A stretch of DNA of 13,402 nt from Clostridia bacterium (GTDB lineage Bacteria > Bacillota_A > Clostridia > Oscillospirales > CAG-272). The stretch spans positions 1 to 13,402 of the forward strand of contig JAFYRZ010000075.1 of the NCBI GenBank assembly GCA_017546745.1. Direction: 5' to 3'. This document shows, one piece after another, positions 1-6,752 of this stretch. Numbering within the stretch: position 1 is the first letter of the stretch; every line of letters starts with the position of its first letter. A model generated the notes under the pieces. The model was given only the letters and a program-made list of their open reading frames with translations, did not search any database and was not told the DNA's origin. The position numbers were made by a program, and so were the translations under genes.

Positions 1-1372
1 GAATAAGACCGCGGTCGTAATTACGATCGACGGGGAAAACTACGCCTTTACCGAGAAGCGCGGCACGGAGAAGATCGACTACCTTTTCGTAGACGACGTT
101 CTTTACGTTAACGAGAGCTTTATCGGTATCATCACAAAGGAGTCCTACGCCGTGACTAAAACGAGCGGTATGACCGATGCGCAGTACCAGGCAAAGCTTG
201 CCGAGATGAAGGAGAAGAAGGACAAGAACTACGAAAAATACGTAGGACAGTTCCTCGAGGAGATCTCCTTTGACGATTACGAGGGCTTTGAGAAAACGAC
301 CGATTCTGACGGAAAGGTCACTCTTACCTTAGGTCCTATCGTTAAGAGCGTTGCAACGAAGATGCAGGGTGAGCTCGGTAACTGGACCGACTCCTTCGAC
401 TCTATCAAGGAGTCCTACATCGACCGCGACCGCTCTACCGTTACCGTAAAGCTTGACGAGCAGGGCAGACCCGAGAGTATAAAGACGATCTTTGCGCTTG
501 CTATCGTTTTTGAGGATAACTATCGCGCGCTCGTAAGCTTCACCACGGAGAAGACTTACAGCTACGAGAATTCCTACCTCGCGACACCCTCGGATGCAGA
601 CGGATATATCGATATGAACGAGGGCTACCTCGGTCTTCTTGATCAGTCCTTTACCGTAACCACCGACATTATCACGAGAAGCGAGGTTGACGACGACGCT
701 ATAAAGCTTCTGAAAAACGTTTTCGGTGAGCATAGCATAACGAGAGTTGATAAGGATAATTTTGAGGTAAAATATCCCTTCGTCGGTGCGGAGGACGCGG
801 CGCTTAAGCTTAATTCCGAGTACGTTATGTTCGGGGATTTCTTCTTTATGAAGGACGAGTATATTTATAACGGAGAGAGCACGGCGGAGCTTGGTAAGTA
901 TAAGCTTACCGCGATAGGTAAGGATCAGTACTACAAGAACGTGGTTATGATAAACTTTATTCCTGCGTTCGCGCGCGGCTTCGTTGATATCTCGGTCAGC
1001 ACGGATGAGGACGGAAATACGGTCGTTTCCTGCGCGGGCCTTGCAGAGGATTATTTCTACGAGCTTTACGAGAGTCTTAACGCGAACTACACCGGCGGAA
1101 AGGTGCTTGTTCCGCAGGAGTCGGAATGCTCCTACACCGTCGTTATCGATCCTAACGGAAGATACCTCAAGAGCGAGCTTGCCGTTTGGGTTACCGTTCT
1201 TAAGGACGCAAGCTCACAGCTCGTTATCGGAGAGGAATATTACTGCGTAAGAAGAACCTTTGATTATACCGAGGCGGAGAGCTTCTATAAGGATGCCGCG
1301 GAGGGTGAGACCTGGGTAAAGATACCCGAGAATCACGAGGAGTACGAGGATCCGTACGGCGCGTTTAACTGA
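1..1372 (+). CDS. Unrecognised acidic, probably exported protein with two related halves (5' end outside window)
   Basis: The reading frame is open from base 2 to the TGA at 1370-1372, so 456 residues are visible and the true start lies upstream. The GTG at 152 has no convincing ribosome binding site and is an internal Val. I do not recognise the family. The protein is rich in Asp, Glu, Tyr and Thr, with alternating beta-strand-like segments and no membrane segment in the visible part, as expected for an extracytoplasmic lipoprotein-like protein. Two stretches resemble each other: about nt 302-577 and 1007-1285. Each has a D-x-DG turn, then a variable region, then a T-V-x-[KI]-D-x-[QN]-GR strand-turn, then a strand pair ending in a Tyr/Phe-rich segment. 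This fold pattern recalls LolA/YjgB-like lipoprotein domains, but that is only an impression. It ends against the convergent dus gene across a shared terminator. The signal peptide, if present, is outside the window. Confidence 0.85.
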   Translation, partial: NKTAVVITIDGENYAFTEKRGTEKIDYLFVDDVLYVNESFIGIITKESYAVTKTSGMTDAQYQAKLAEMKEKKDKNYEKYVGQFLEEISFDDYEGFEKTTDSDGKVTLTLGPIVKSVATKMQGELGNWTDSFDSIKESYIDRDRSTVTVKLDEQGRPESIKTIFALAIVFEDNYRALVSFTTEKTYSYENSYLATPSDADGYIDMNEGYLGLLDQSFTVTTDIITRSEVDDDAIKLLKNVFGEHSITRVDKDNFEVKYPFVGAEDAALKLNSEYVMFGDFFFMKDEYIYNGESTAELGKYKLTAIGKDQYYKNVVMINFIPAFARGFVDISVSTDEDGNTVVSCAGLAEDYFYELYESLNANYTGGKVLVPQESECSYTVVIDPNGRYLKSELAVWVTVLKDASSQLVIGEEYYCVRRTFDYTEAESFYKDAAEGETWVKIPENHEEYEDPYGAFN

Positions 1373-1437
1373 TATTTCACTCGCGAAATTTTAGCGCTTT
1401 TAGGCGTTAGCGGTGAGGCTTTCGCCCCAAAATGAAT

Positions 1438-1481
1438 AAAAGAGAGAAGACAGGATTTTCGTCCGTGATCTTCTCTCTTTT
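1438..1481. terminator. Bidirectional intrinsic terminator between the convergent first gene and dus
   Basis: Bases 1438-1450 (aaaagagagaaga-type arm) pair perfectly with 1469-1481 over 13 bp. The loop region 1451-1468 can itself fold further (CA-GGA with TCC-G-TG, one bulged base). The right arm ends in a T run (1478-1483) on the plus strand, and the left flank gives an A-rich/T-rich tract on the minus strand. It lies 66 bases after the first gene's stop and just beyond the dus stop, so it can serve both. Confidence 0.85.
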
Positions 1482-1489
1482 TTAATAGC

Positions 1490-2458
1490 TTATTCAACTG
1501 CCGAGCGCAGGATTTTTGCAACCTCGGAAAGCTTTGTCGCACGGTTTATCTCGGCACGCAGTGCCGCAGCACCTCTGAATCCGCGAAGATAAAGCGCGGA
1601 TTGCTTTCTCGCCTCGGGTATAGCAACAGCCTCGCCCTTGTCCTCTGTGGCAACGGTAAGCTGGCGGATAGCGACCTCAATTCTGTCCCTTAAGGTCGGG
1701 GGAGTAAAGGCTCTGCCCTCGATTGCCGCAGCTATCTCCTCGAATATAAACGGGTTTCCGACAGCACCGCGACCTATCATAAGTCCGTCTGCCCCCGTGA
1801 TATCAAGCGCGCGGAGCGCTGACTCTCCGTCGGTTATATCTCCGTTGGCAATTACGGGAATATGTAAACTATCCTTGACATTTTTTATGGTATAGAGGTC
1901 TGCCGTACCGGAATACATCTCGGATTTCGTTCTTCCGTGTATCGCTATCGCGTCGGCTCCTCCGCGCTCTGCTGCGGTGGCGCATTCTATTACGTTTATA
2001 TTATCCCTGTCGATTCCGAGGCGCATTTTTACCGTTACGGGTATGGTGACAGCGTCCTTGACCGCTCTTACGATCTCTTCAATAAGGCGGGGGGTTTTCA
2101 TAAGTGCCGAGCCCTCGCCGTTAGAATATATCTTATGCACGGGACAGCCCATATTGACGTCGATCGCCACAGGCTTTGCACAGCCCGTAACACCCGGCTC
2201 AAGTATTTTTGCCGCCCTTGCCATGACCTCTGGGTCGTTGCCGAAGATCTGGAGCGCACACGCACCCTCGTCCTCTCTTATCCTTGCCAGCCTAAAGGTC
2301 TTTTCGTCGTTAAATACGACCGCCTTTGCGCTGACCATCTCGGTGACGGTATATTCCGCGCCCCACTCGTGGCATACGAGGCGCATCGCCCTGTCCGTAA
2401 ATCCTGCCATCGGTGCGAGAATAAGACCGTGCTTTAAATTAGTTGGCCCAATATTCAT
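1490..2458 (-). CDS. dusB: tRNA-dihydrouridine synthase, DusB-like
   Basis: 322 residues, the usual size for the family. It is an FMN enzyme that reduces specific uridines of tRNA to dihydrouridine in the cytoplasm, using NADPH. An N-terminal TIM barrel is marked by LAPMAGFTD (residues 14-22) and by the catalytic loop VNMGCPVHKI (101-110), whose Cys105 is the expected proton donor. Also present are GSALM (116-120), VKMRLG (143-148), IHGRT (173-177), the FMN-phosphate segment VIANGDI (202-208) and GLMIGRGAVGNPF (225-237). A helical C-terminal part carries the KxxxxYLRGF pattern near 285-294. The ATG at 2456-2458 has a strong AAGGAGG site (2466-2472 on the minus strand) and a good promoter, so it is probably transcribed alone. 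In many Firmicutes dusB sits next to lysS and greA; here it lies on the same strand but is separated from them by about 6.3 kb. The subgroup assignment (DusB rather than another Dus) rests on overall appearance. Confidence 0.95.
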   Translation of the reverse strand: MNIGPTNLKHGLILAPMAGFTDRAMRLVCHEWGAEYTVTEMVSAKAVVFNDEKTFRLARIREDEGACALQIFGNDPEVMARAAKILEPGVTGCAKPVAIDVNMGCPVHKIYSNGEGSALMKTPRLIEEIVRAVKDAVTIPVTVKMRLGIDRDNINVIECATAAERGGADAIAIHGRTKSEMYSGTADLYTIKNVKDSLHIPVIANGDITDGESALRALDITGADGLMIGRGAVGNPFIFEEIAAAIEGRAFTPPTLRDRIEVAIRQLTVATEDKGEAVAIPEARKQSALYLRGFRGAAALRAEINRATKLSEVAKILRSAVE

Positions 2459-2486
2459 TTACCGTCCTCCTTTTTTCTTTCGATAT

Positions 2487-2515
2487 ATTTTACCATACAA
2501 GAGAAGAAAGGTCAA
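2487..2515 (-). promoter_or_regulatory. Sigma-A type promoter of dus
   Basis: On the minus strand, TTGACC (2515-2510) and TAAAAT (2492-2487) are separated by 17 bases. A TGG just before the -10 makes it an extended -10 promoter. It lies about 30 bases upstream of the dus start codon, with the AAGGAGG site in between. Confidence 0.75.
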
Positions 2516-2609
2516 CCCCTTTTATTAAACACACGTCATATAACTCAATATAAATATTAATAAAATGTAAGAAATTCTTTAACCTCGGGCGATTTTTCGC
2601 GCCTGCGTA

Positions 2610-2638
2610 TTGACATTTTTCATATGGTAGTGTATAAT
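2610..2638 (+). promoter_or_regulatory. Consensus sigma-A promoter of the citrate/2-oxoglutarate operon
   Basis: TTGACA (2610-2615) and TATAAT (2633-2638) match consensus at all twelve positions with an ideal 17-base spacer. Transcription should start near 2645, giving a leader of about 55 bases before the ATG at 2700. So strong a promoter fits an operon held in check by a repressor, and an inverted repeat lies exactly at the predicted start site. Confidence 0.85.
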
Positions 2639-2645
2639 ATTATCA

Positions 2646-2667
2646 AATTGTATACAAGGATACAATT
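2646..2667. promoter_or_regulatory. Inverted-repeat operator, likely target of the GntR/FCD regulator encoded in the operon
   Basis: AATTGTAT (2646-2653) and ATACAATT (2660-2667) form a perfect 8-bp inverted repeat around a 6-base spacer. Nested in its left side is a perfect 10-bp palindrome, TTGTATACAA (2648-2657). GntR regulators of the FadR/FCD group typically bind short palindromes with GT...AC half-sites, which this resembles. It begins 8 bases after the -10 box, covering the predicted transcription start, a classic repressor position. Assignment to the regulator at 4084-4737 is inference from linkage and motif type. No comparable site was seen before the other operon genes. Confidence 0.65.
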
Positions 2668-2699
2668 CCTTAACCGTTTTCAGAAAGGAAGAAAATAAA

Positions 2700-4076
2700 A
2701 TGATTTCAAAGAACAACCACACACAGCTTCTTGAGCAGTCGCAGTATAAATATTCGCTCCAGGAGGTTGACGAGCCTAACCTTTATCGCGAGATATACCC
2801 CTACGACGAGATTCCGAAGGTTGCGTTCAACCACCGCCGCGTGCCTCTTTGCATGCCCGAGAATATCTGGATCACCGATACCACGTTTCGCGACGGACAG
2901 CAGTCGCGTGCGCCCTATACCGCAGACCAGATCGTAGATCTTTATAAGATGCTCAACCGCCTCGGCGGCCCGAAGGGCATAATTCGCCAGAGCGAGTTCT
3001 TCGTTTACACCAAGAAGGACAGAGAAGCGGTAGAGAGATGTATGGACCTCGGCTACGAGTTCCCCGAGATCACCACCTGGATAAGAGCGAAGAAGGAGGA
3101 CTTCCAGCTCGTTCACAACATCGGAATAAAGGAGACGGGAATTCTCGTTTCCTGCTCGGACTACCACATCTTCAAAAAGCTCGGTCTTTCGCGCTCCGAG
3201 GCGCTTGACCACTATCTTGGCGTTGTTAAGCGCGCGTTCGATGCGGGAATCCGCCCGAGATGCCACCTTGAGGATATCACGAGAGCCGATTTCTACGGCT
3301 TTGTCGTTCCCTTCGTAAACGAGCTTACCGCGCTCTCGCACGAGGCGAATATACCCGTTAAGATAAGAATGTGCGACACTATGGGATATGGCGTTTCCTA
3401 CCCCGGCGTTGCGCTCCCGAGGAGCGTGCCCGGCATCGTATACGGTCTTCATCACTACGCGGACGTTTCCTCTGATATGCTTGAGTGGCACGGCCACAAC
3501 GACTTCTACCACGGCGTTACCAACGCGGTGAACGCTTGGCTCTACGGTGCGTCCGGTGTTAACTGCTCTATGCTCGGCATCGGCGAGCGTACGGGTAACA
3601 TTCCCCTTGAGGCTATGGTTATCGAGTATGCGGCGCTCCGCGGCGGCTTTGACGGTATGGACCCCACGGTCATCACCGAGATCGCGCGCTACTTTGAGCG
3701 TGAGATCGGCTACAATATTCCGCCTATGACCCCCTTCGTCGGAAGCAACTTTAACGTTACCCGCGCGGGAATTCACGCAGACGGACTTATGAAGGATACC
3801 GAGATATACAACATCTTTGATACCGAGAAGATACTCAACCGCCCCTCCGAGGTCGCGATCTCAAACACCTCGGGTCTTGCGGGAATTGCTTACTGGATAA
3901 ACAGCCATTACAATAAGTTCTCCGAGGTCGACGTAACCAAAAAGGATCCCCTCGTCGTTATGGTAAAGGACGAGATCGACGCCCTTTACGCAGACGGCAG
4001 AACCACCCTTATGGGCGACGACGAGCTTAAGTCGATAATCGATGCCTGCGCGAAGAAGCTCGGGCTTGATAAGTGA
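2700..4076 (+). CDS. Re-face citrate synthase-like enzyme (homocitrate/isopropylmalate synthase family)
   Basis: 458 residues of the DRE-TIM metallolyase (COG0119) family, which condenses acetyl-CoA with a 2-oxoacid. An N-terminal extension of about 50 residues, with an LYREIYPYDEIPKVAF-like segment, precedes the barrel. The signature TDTTFRDGQQ (59-68) supplies metal ligand Asp60, and the HGHND motif (264-268) supplies His264 and His266. GIGERTGN (293-300) and GIHADG (357-362) complete the catalytic site. The extension and total length match my recollection of the Re-citrate synthases of Clostridium kluyveri and Desulfovibrio better than LeuA or NifV. It lacks the long LeuA regulatory C-terminus. 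Linkage to aconitase and isocitrate dehydrogenase supports citrate as product. Automatic pipelines may call it 2-isopropylmalate or homocitrate synthase; a homocitrate role is the main alternative. ATG at 2700 follows an AAAGGA site (2684-2689). It heads the operon, and its stop lies 7 bases before the regulator's start. Confidence 0.85.
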   Translation: MISKNNHTQLLEQSQYKYSLQEVDEPNLYREIYPYDEIPKVAFNHRRVPLCMPENIWITDTTFRDGQQSRAPYTADQIVDLYKMLNRLGGPKGIIRQSEFFVYTKKDREAVERCMDLGYEFPEITTWIRAKKEDFQLVHNIGIKETGILVSCSDYHIFKKLGLSRSEALDHYLGVVKRAFDAGIRPRCHLEDITRADFYGFVVPFVNELTALSHEANIPVKIRMCDTMGYGVSYPGVALPRSVPGIVYGLHHYADVSSDMLEWHGHNDFYHGVTNAVNAWLYGASGVNCSMLGIGERTGNIPLEAMVIEYAALRGGFDGMDPTVITEIARYFEREIGYNIPPMTPFVGSNFNVTRAGIHADGLMKDTEIYNIFDTEKILNRPSEVAISNTSGLAGIAYWINSHYNKFSEVDVTKKDPLVVMVKDEIDALYADGRTTLMGDDELKSIIDACAKKLGLDK

Positions 4077-4083
4077 GGCGGAT

Positions 4084-4737
4084 ATGATCGTAGATAACGA
4101 AGCAAGATCCTTAAAGGATCGCGTTTTTGAGGAGCTTGAGGACGAGATACTCTCGGGTAAATTAAAAAGCGGCGACCCCCTTACCGAGCTTGCGCTTTGT
4201 AAAAGGCTTGGCGTTAGCAGAACGCCGATAAGAGGTGCTTTACAGCGCTTGGCAGACGAGGGGCTCGTTGATATGCTTCCCAACAGGGGAGCCGTCGTTC
4301 TTGGTGTTACCGAGGGGGATCTTATCGATATTTATACGATAAGAATGAGGCTCGAGGGACTTGCCGCCGCAAATGCCGCAGAAAGAATGACGGATGCGGA
4401 TAAGGATAGACTTTCGAGGCTTGTTGACCTTGCCGAATTCTATATAGAAAAGGAAGATTATGAGCAGCTTAAGGAGCTTGATACCGAGTTTCATAAGATA
4501 ATCTACCGCGCCTCGGGAAACCGTATGCTCGGCTCTATGCTTGAGAATATGCACAAGAGCATTAAGACCTATCGCAAGCTCTCTCTCTCGGTTACCGAGA
4601 GAAACCGCGACTCCCAAAGGGAGCATAAGGAAATACTTGAGGCGATAAAGAGGGGCGACCGAGAGGCGGCAGAAAAGCTTACGAGCGCGCATATATCCGC
4701 AGCACTCTCAAACATACTTTCCTCGCTTGAAAAGTAA
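4084..4737 (+). CDS. GntR-family transcriptional regulator with FCD sensor domain
   Basis: 217 residues. An N-terminal winged helix (about 8-73) has the GntR pattern LKDRVFEELEDEILSGKL, then LCKRLGVSRTPIRGALQRL as the recognition part, then the LPNRGAVV wing. The all-helical FCD domain (about 78-210) keeps the metal/ligand residues Asp133 and His137 (D-x3-H), His181 and His203. FCD domains usually sense small organic acids, so citrate, isocitrate or 2-oxoglutarate are plausible effectors here (inference). The ATG at 4084 is preferred over an in-frame upstream start at 4042 because GAGG (4075-4078) lies 5 bases before it, overlapping the stop of the preceding gene. The upstream start would overlap that gene by 35 bases and add 14 residues unlike the family. 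Being second in the operon, it probably autoregulates through the repeat at 2646-2667. Repressor versus activator is unproven, but the operator position argues for repression. Confidence 0.93.
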   Translation: MIVDNEARSLKDRVFEELEDEILSGKLKSGDPLTELALCKRLGVSRTPIRGALQRLADEGLVDMLPNRGAVVLGVTEGDLIDIYTIRMRLEGLAAANAAERMTDADKDRLSRLVDLAEFYIEKEDYEQLKELDTEFHKIIYRASGNRMLGSMLENMHKSIKTYRKLSLSVTERNRDSQREHKEILEAIKRGDREAAEKLTSAHISAALSNILSSLEK

Positions 4738-4780
4738 ACAATTATAGTCAAACAACCTATATATAAAGGAAAAACGAAAA

Positions 4781-6715
4781 ATGGGATACACTATTGCACA
4801 AAAAATAATTAAGGCGCATCTTCTCGAGGGCGAGATGATCCCCGGCAGCGAGATAGGACTTAGAATAGACCAGACCTTGACCCAGGATGCGACCGGAACT
4901 ATGGCTTATCTTCAGTTTGAGGCTATGGGAACAGAGAGAGTTAAGACCGAGCTTTCGGTAGCTTATATCGACCACAACACTCTTCAGTCCGGCTTTGAGA
5001 ATGCAGACGATCACAGATACATCCAGACGGTGACCAAGAAGCACGGCATCCGCTTCTCCCGTCCCGGTAACGGCATCTGCCACCAGGTGCATCTTGAAAG
5101 ATTTGGTAAGCCCGGTAAGACTCTTATCGGCTCCGACAGCCATACTCCCACCGCGGGCGGTATCGGTATGCTCGGTATGGGCGCGGGCGGACTCGACGTT
5201 GCTGTTGCAATGGGCGGCGGCACGTACTACATCACCATGCCGAGAATAATTCACGTAAACCTTGAGGGTAAGCTTTCCGACTACGTTGGAGCTAAGGACA
5301 TTATTCTTGAGGTGCTTCGCATACTCGGCGTTAAGGGCGGCGTTGGCGCTATCGTTGAGTACGGCGGTGAGGGCGTTAAGACGCTTTCCGTCCCCCAGCG
5401 CGCAACTATTACCAACATGGGCGCAGAGCTTGGTGCAACAAGCTCGATCTTCCCCTCGGACGACGTAACTCGTGCGTTCCTTAAGGCGGAGGGCAGAGAA
5501 GAGGACTTTACCCCCATCTCACCCGATGCGGATGCGACCTACGACAAGGAGATAACCATCGATCTCTCGGCTCTTAAGCCGCTTGCGGCATGCCCCCACT
5601 CGCCCGATAATATCGACACGGTGGCAAACCTCGCAGGAAAGAAGATCGATCAGGTTTGTATCGGCTCCTGCACCAACTCCTCTATGCTTGATATGCTTAC
5701 CGTTGCGGCGATGCTCAAGGGCAAGACCGTGCATCCCGACGTAAGCCTTTCGATATCCCCCGGCTCGAAGCAGGTCTACACAATGCTTGCAGAGTGCGGC
5801 GCTCTTGCCGACCTTATCGCGGCAGGCGCAAGAATTCTCGAGTGCGCGTGCGGTCCTTGTATCGGCATGGGCTTCTCCCCTAAATCTAAGGGCGTCAGCC
5901 TCAGAACCTTTAACCGTAACTTCCTTGCCCGCTCCGGCACTGCCGATGCGGAGGTTTATCTCGTATCCCCCGAGGTTGCGGCGGCATCTGCGATAGCAGG
6001 CGTGTTTACCGACCCGACCACCCTCGGCAAGGCGCCCGAGGTTAAGATCCCCGAGTATTTCACTATCAACGATAACCTTATCGAGCTTCCCGCCTGCCCC
6101 GAGTGCGCAGGTGACGTTGTGGTAGAGCGCGGACCTAACATCAAGCCTATCCCCGTTGGCAAGGCGCCCGACTGTGACCTTGACTGCGATCTTATCCTTA
6201 AGGTTGGCGACAACATTACCACCGACCACATTATGCCCGCAGGCGCAAAGATCCTTCCTTACCGCTCCAACGTTCCGAAGCTCTCGGAGTTCTGCTTCAC
6301 CGTTTGCGATAAGGACTTCCCCGAGCGCGCAAAGGCAAAGGGCGGCGGAGTTATCCTTGGCGGAGCCAACTACGGACAGGGCTCGTCGCGTGAGCACGCG
6401 GCTCTCGTTCCCCTCTACCTCGGTGTTAAGGCGGTCATCGCAAAGAGCTTTGCGAGAATTCACGTTGCGAACCTTATCAACTTCGGTATCATTCCGATGA
6501 CGCTTGAAAATGACGCGGATTACGATAAGATAGGCGAGGGCGATAACATCGTTATCGAGGGATTTGCCGAGGCTGTAAAGAGTGCCGACACGGCTTCTCT
6601 CCTTAACAAAACCACGGGCGAGCGCGTAAATCTTAACCTCACTCTCACCGAAAGACAGAGAGCTATCCTCTCTGCCGGCGGTATGTTAAACTACACAAAA
6701 AACTGCGGAAAGTAA
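4781..6715 (+). CDS. Aconitate hydratase (aconitase), compact bacterial type
   Basis: 644 residues, the short aconitase type (about 640-650) rather than the roughly 890-residue AcnA or the AcnB architecture. It interconverts citrate and isocitrate in the cytoplasm using a [4Fe-4S] cluster. The cluster ligands are Cys297 in GSCTNSS, then Cys357 and Cys360 in CACGPC. Early substrate-site segments include DHNTLQ (64-69), GICHQVH (98-104) and GSDSHTPTAGG (117-127). A linker near 430-470 leads to the swivel domain with TTDHIMPAG (480-488) and YGQGSSREHAA (531-541), whose Ser536/Arg537 pair corresponds to the catalytic Ser-Arg region. ATG at 4781 follows AAAGGA (4765-4770). It starts 43 bases after the regulator in the same operon. 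Homoaconitase is the alternative and cannot be excluded from motifs alone, but the full-length fused form and the isocitrate-type dehydrogenase next door favour aconitase. Confidence 0.94.
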   Translation: MGYTIAQKIIKAHLLEGEMIPGSEIGLRIDQTLTQDATGTMAYLQFEAMGTERVKTELSVAYIDHNTLQSGFENADDHRYIQTVTKKHGIRFSRPGNGICHQVHLERFGKPGKTLIGSDSHTPTAGGIGMLGMGAGGLDVAVAMGGGTYYITMPRIIHVNLEGKLSDYVGAKDIILEVLRILGVKGGVGAIVEYGGEGVKTLSVPQRATITNMGAELGATSSIFPSDDVTRAFLKAEGREEDFTPISPDADATYDKEITIDLSALKPLAACPHSPDNIDTVANLAGKKIDQVCIGSCTNSSMLDMLTVAAMLKGKTVHPDVSLSISPGSKQVYTMLAECGALADLIAAGARILECACGPCIGMGFSPKSKGVSLRTFNRNFLARSGTADAEVYLVSPEVAAASAIAGVFTDPTTLGKAPEVKIPEYFTINDNLIELPACPECAGDVVVERGPNIKPIPVGKAPDCDLDCDLILKVGDNITTDHIMPAGAKILPYRSNVPKLSEFCFTVCDKDFPERAKAKGGGVILGGANYGQGSSREHAALVPLYLGVKAVIAKSFARIHVANLINFGIIPMTLENDADYDKIGEGDNIVIEGFAEAVKSADTASLLNKTTGERVNLNLTLTERQRAILSAGGMLNYTKNCGK

Positions 6716-6752
6716 ACTATACTTGTCAAATAGCGAAAGGAAACATATAAAA

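Noticed and set aside
152..154. GTG at 152 as the start of the first gene.
   Set aside because: The frame is open and protein-like (with the same acidic, beta-rich character) all the way to base 2, and no ribosome binding site precedes the GTG at a suitable distance.
4042..4083. An upstream in-frame start would lengthen the GntR regulator by 14 residues.
   Set aside because: It overlaps the preceding gene by 35 bases and has no good ribosome binding site, whereas the ATG at 4084 is preceded by GAGG at the right distance.
6723..6752. A TTG at 6723 could start the isocitrate dehydrogenase 10 residues earlier.
   Set aside because: The AAAGG ribosome binding site at 6736-6740 lies after it and serves the ATG at 6753.
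4738..6752. Similar spacer sequences (TAAAC...GTCAAA) after the regulator and after aconitase.
   Set aside because: The match is short, gapped and within AT-rich ribosome-binding-site leaders; chance explains it.
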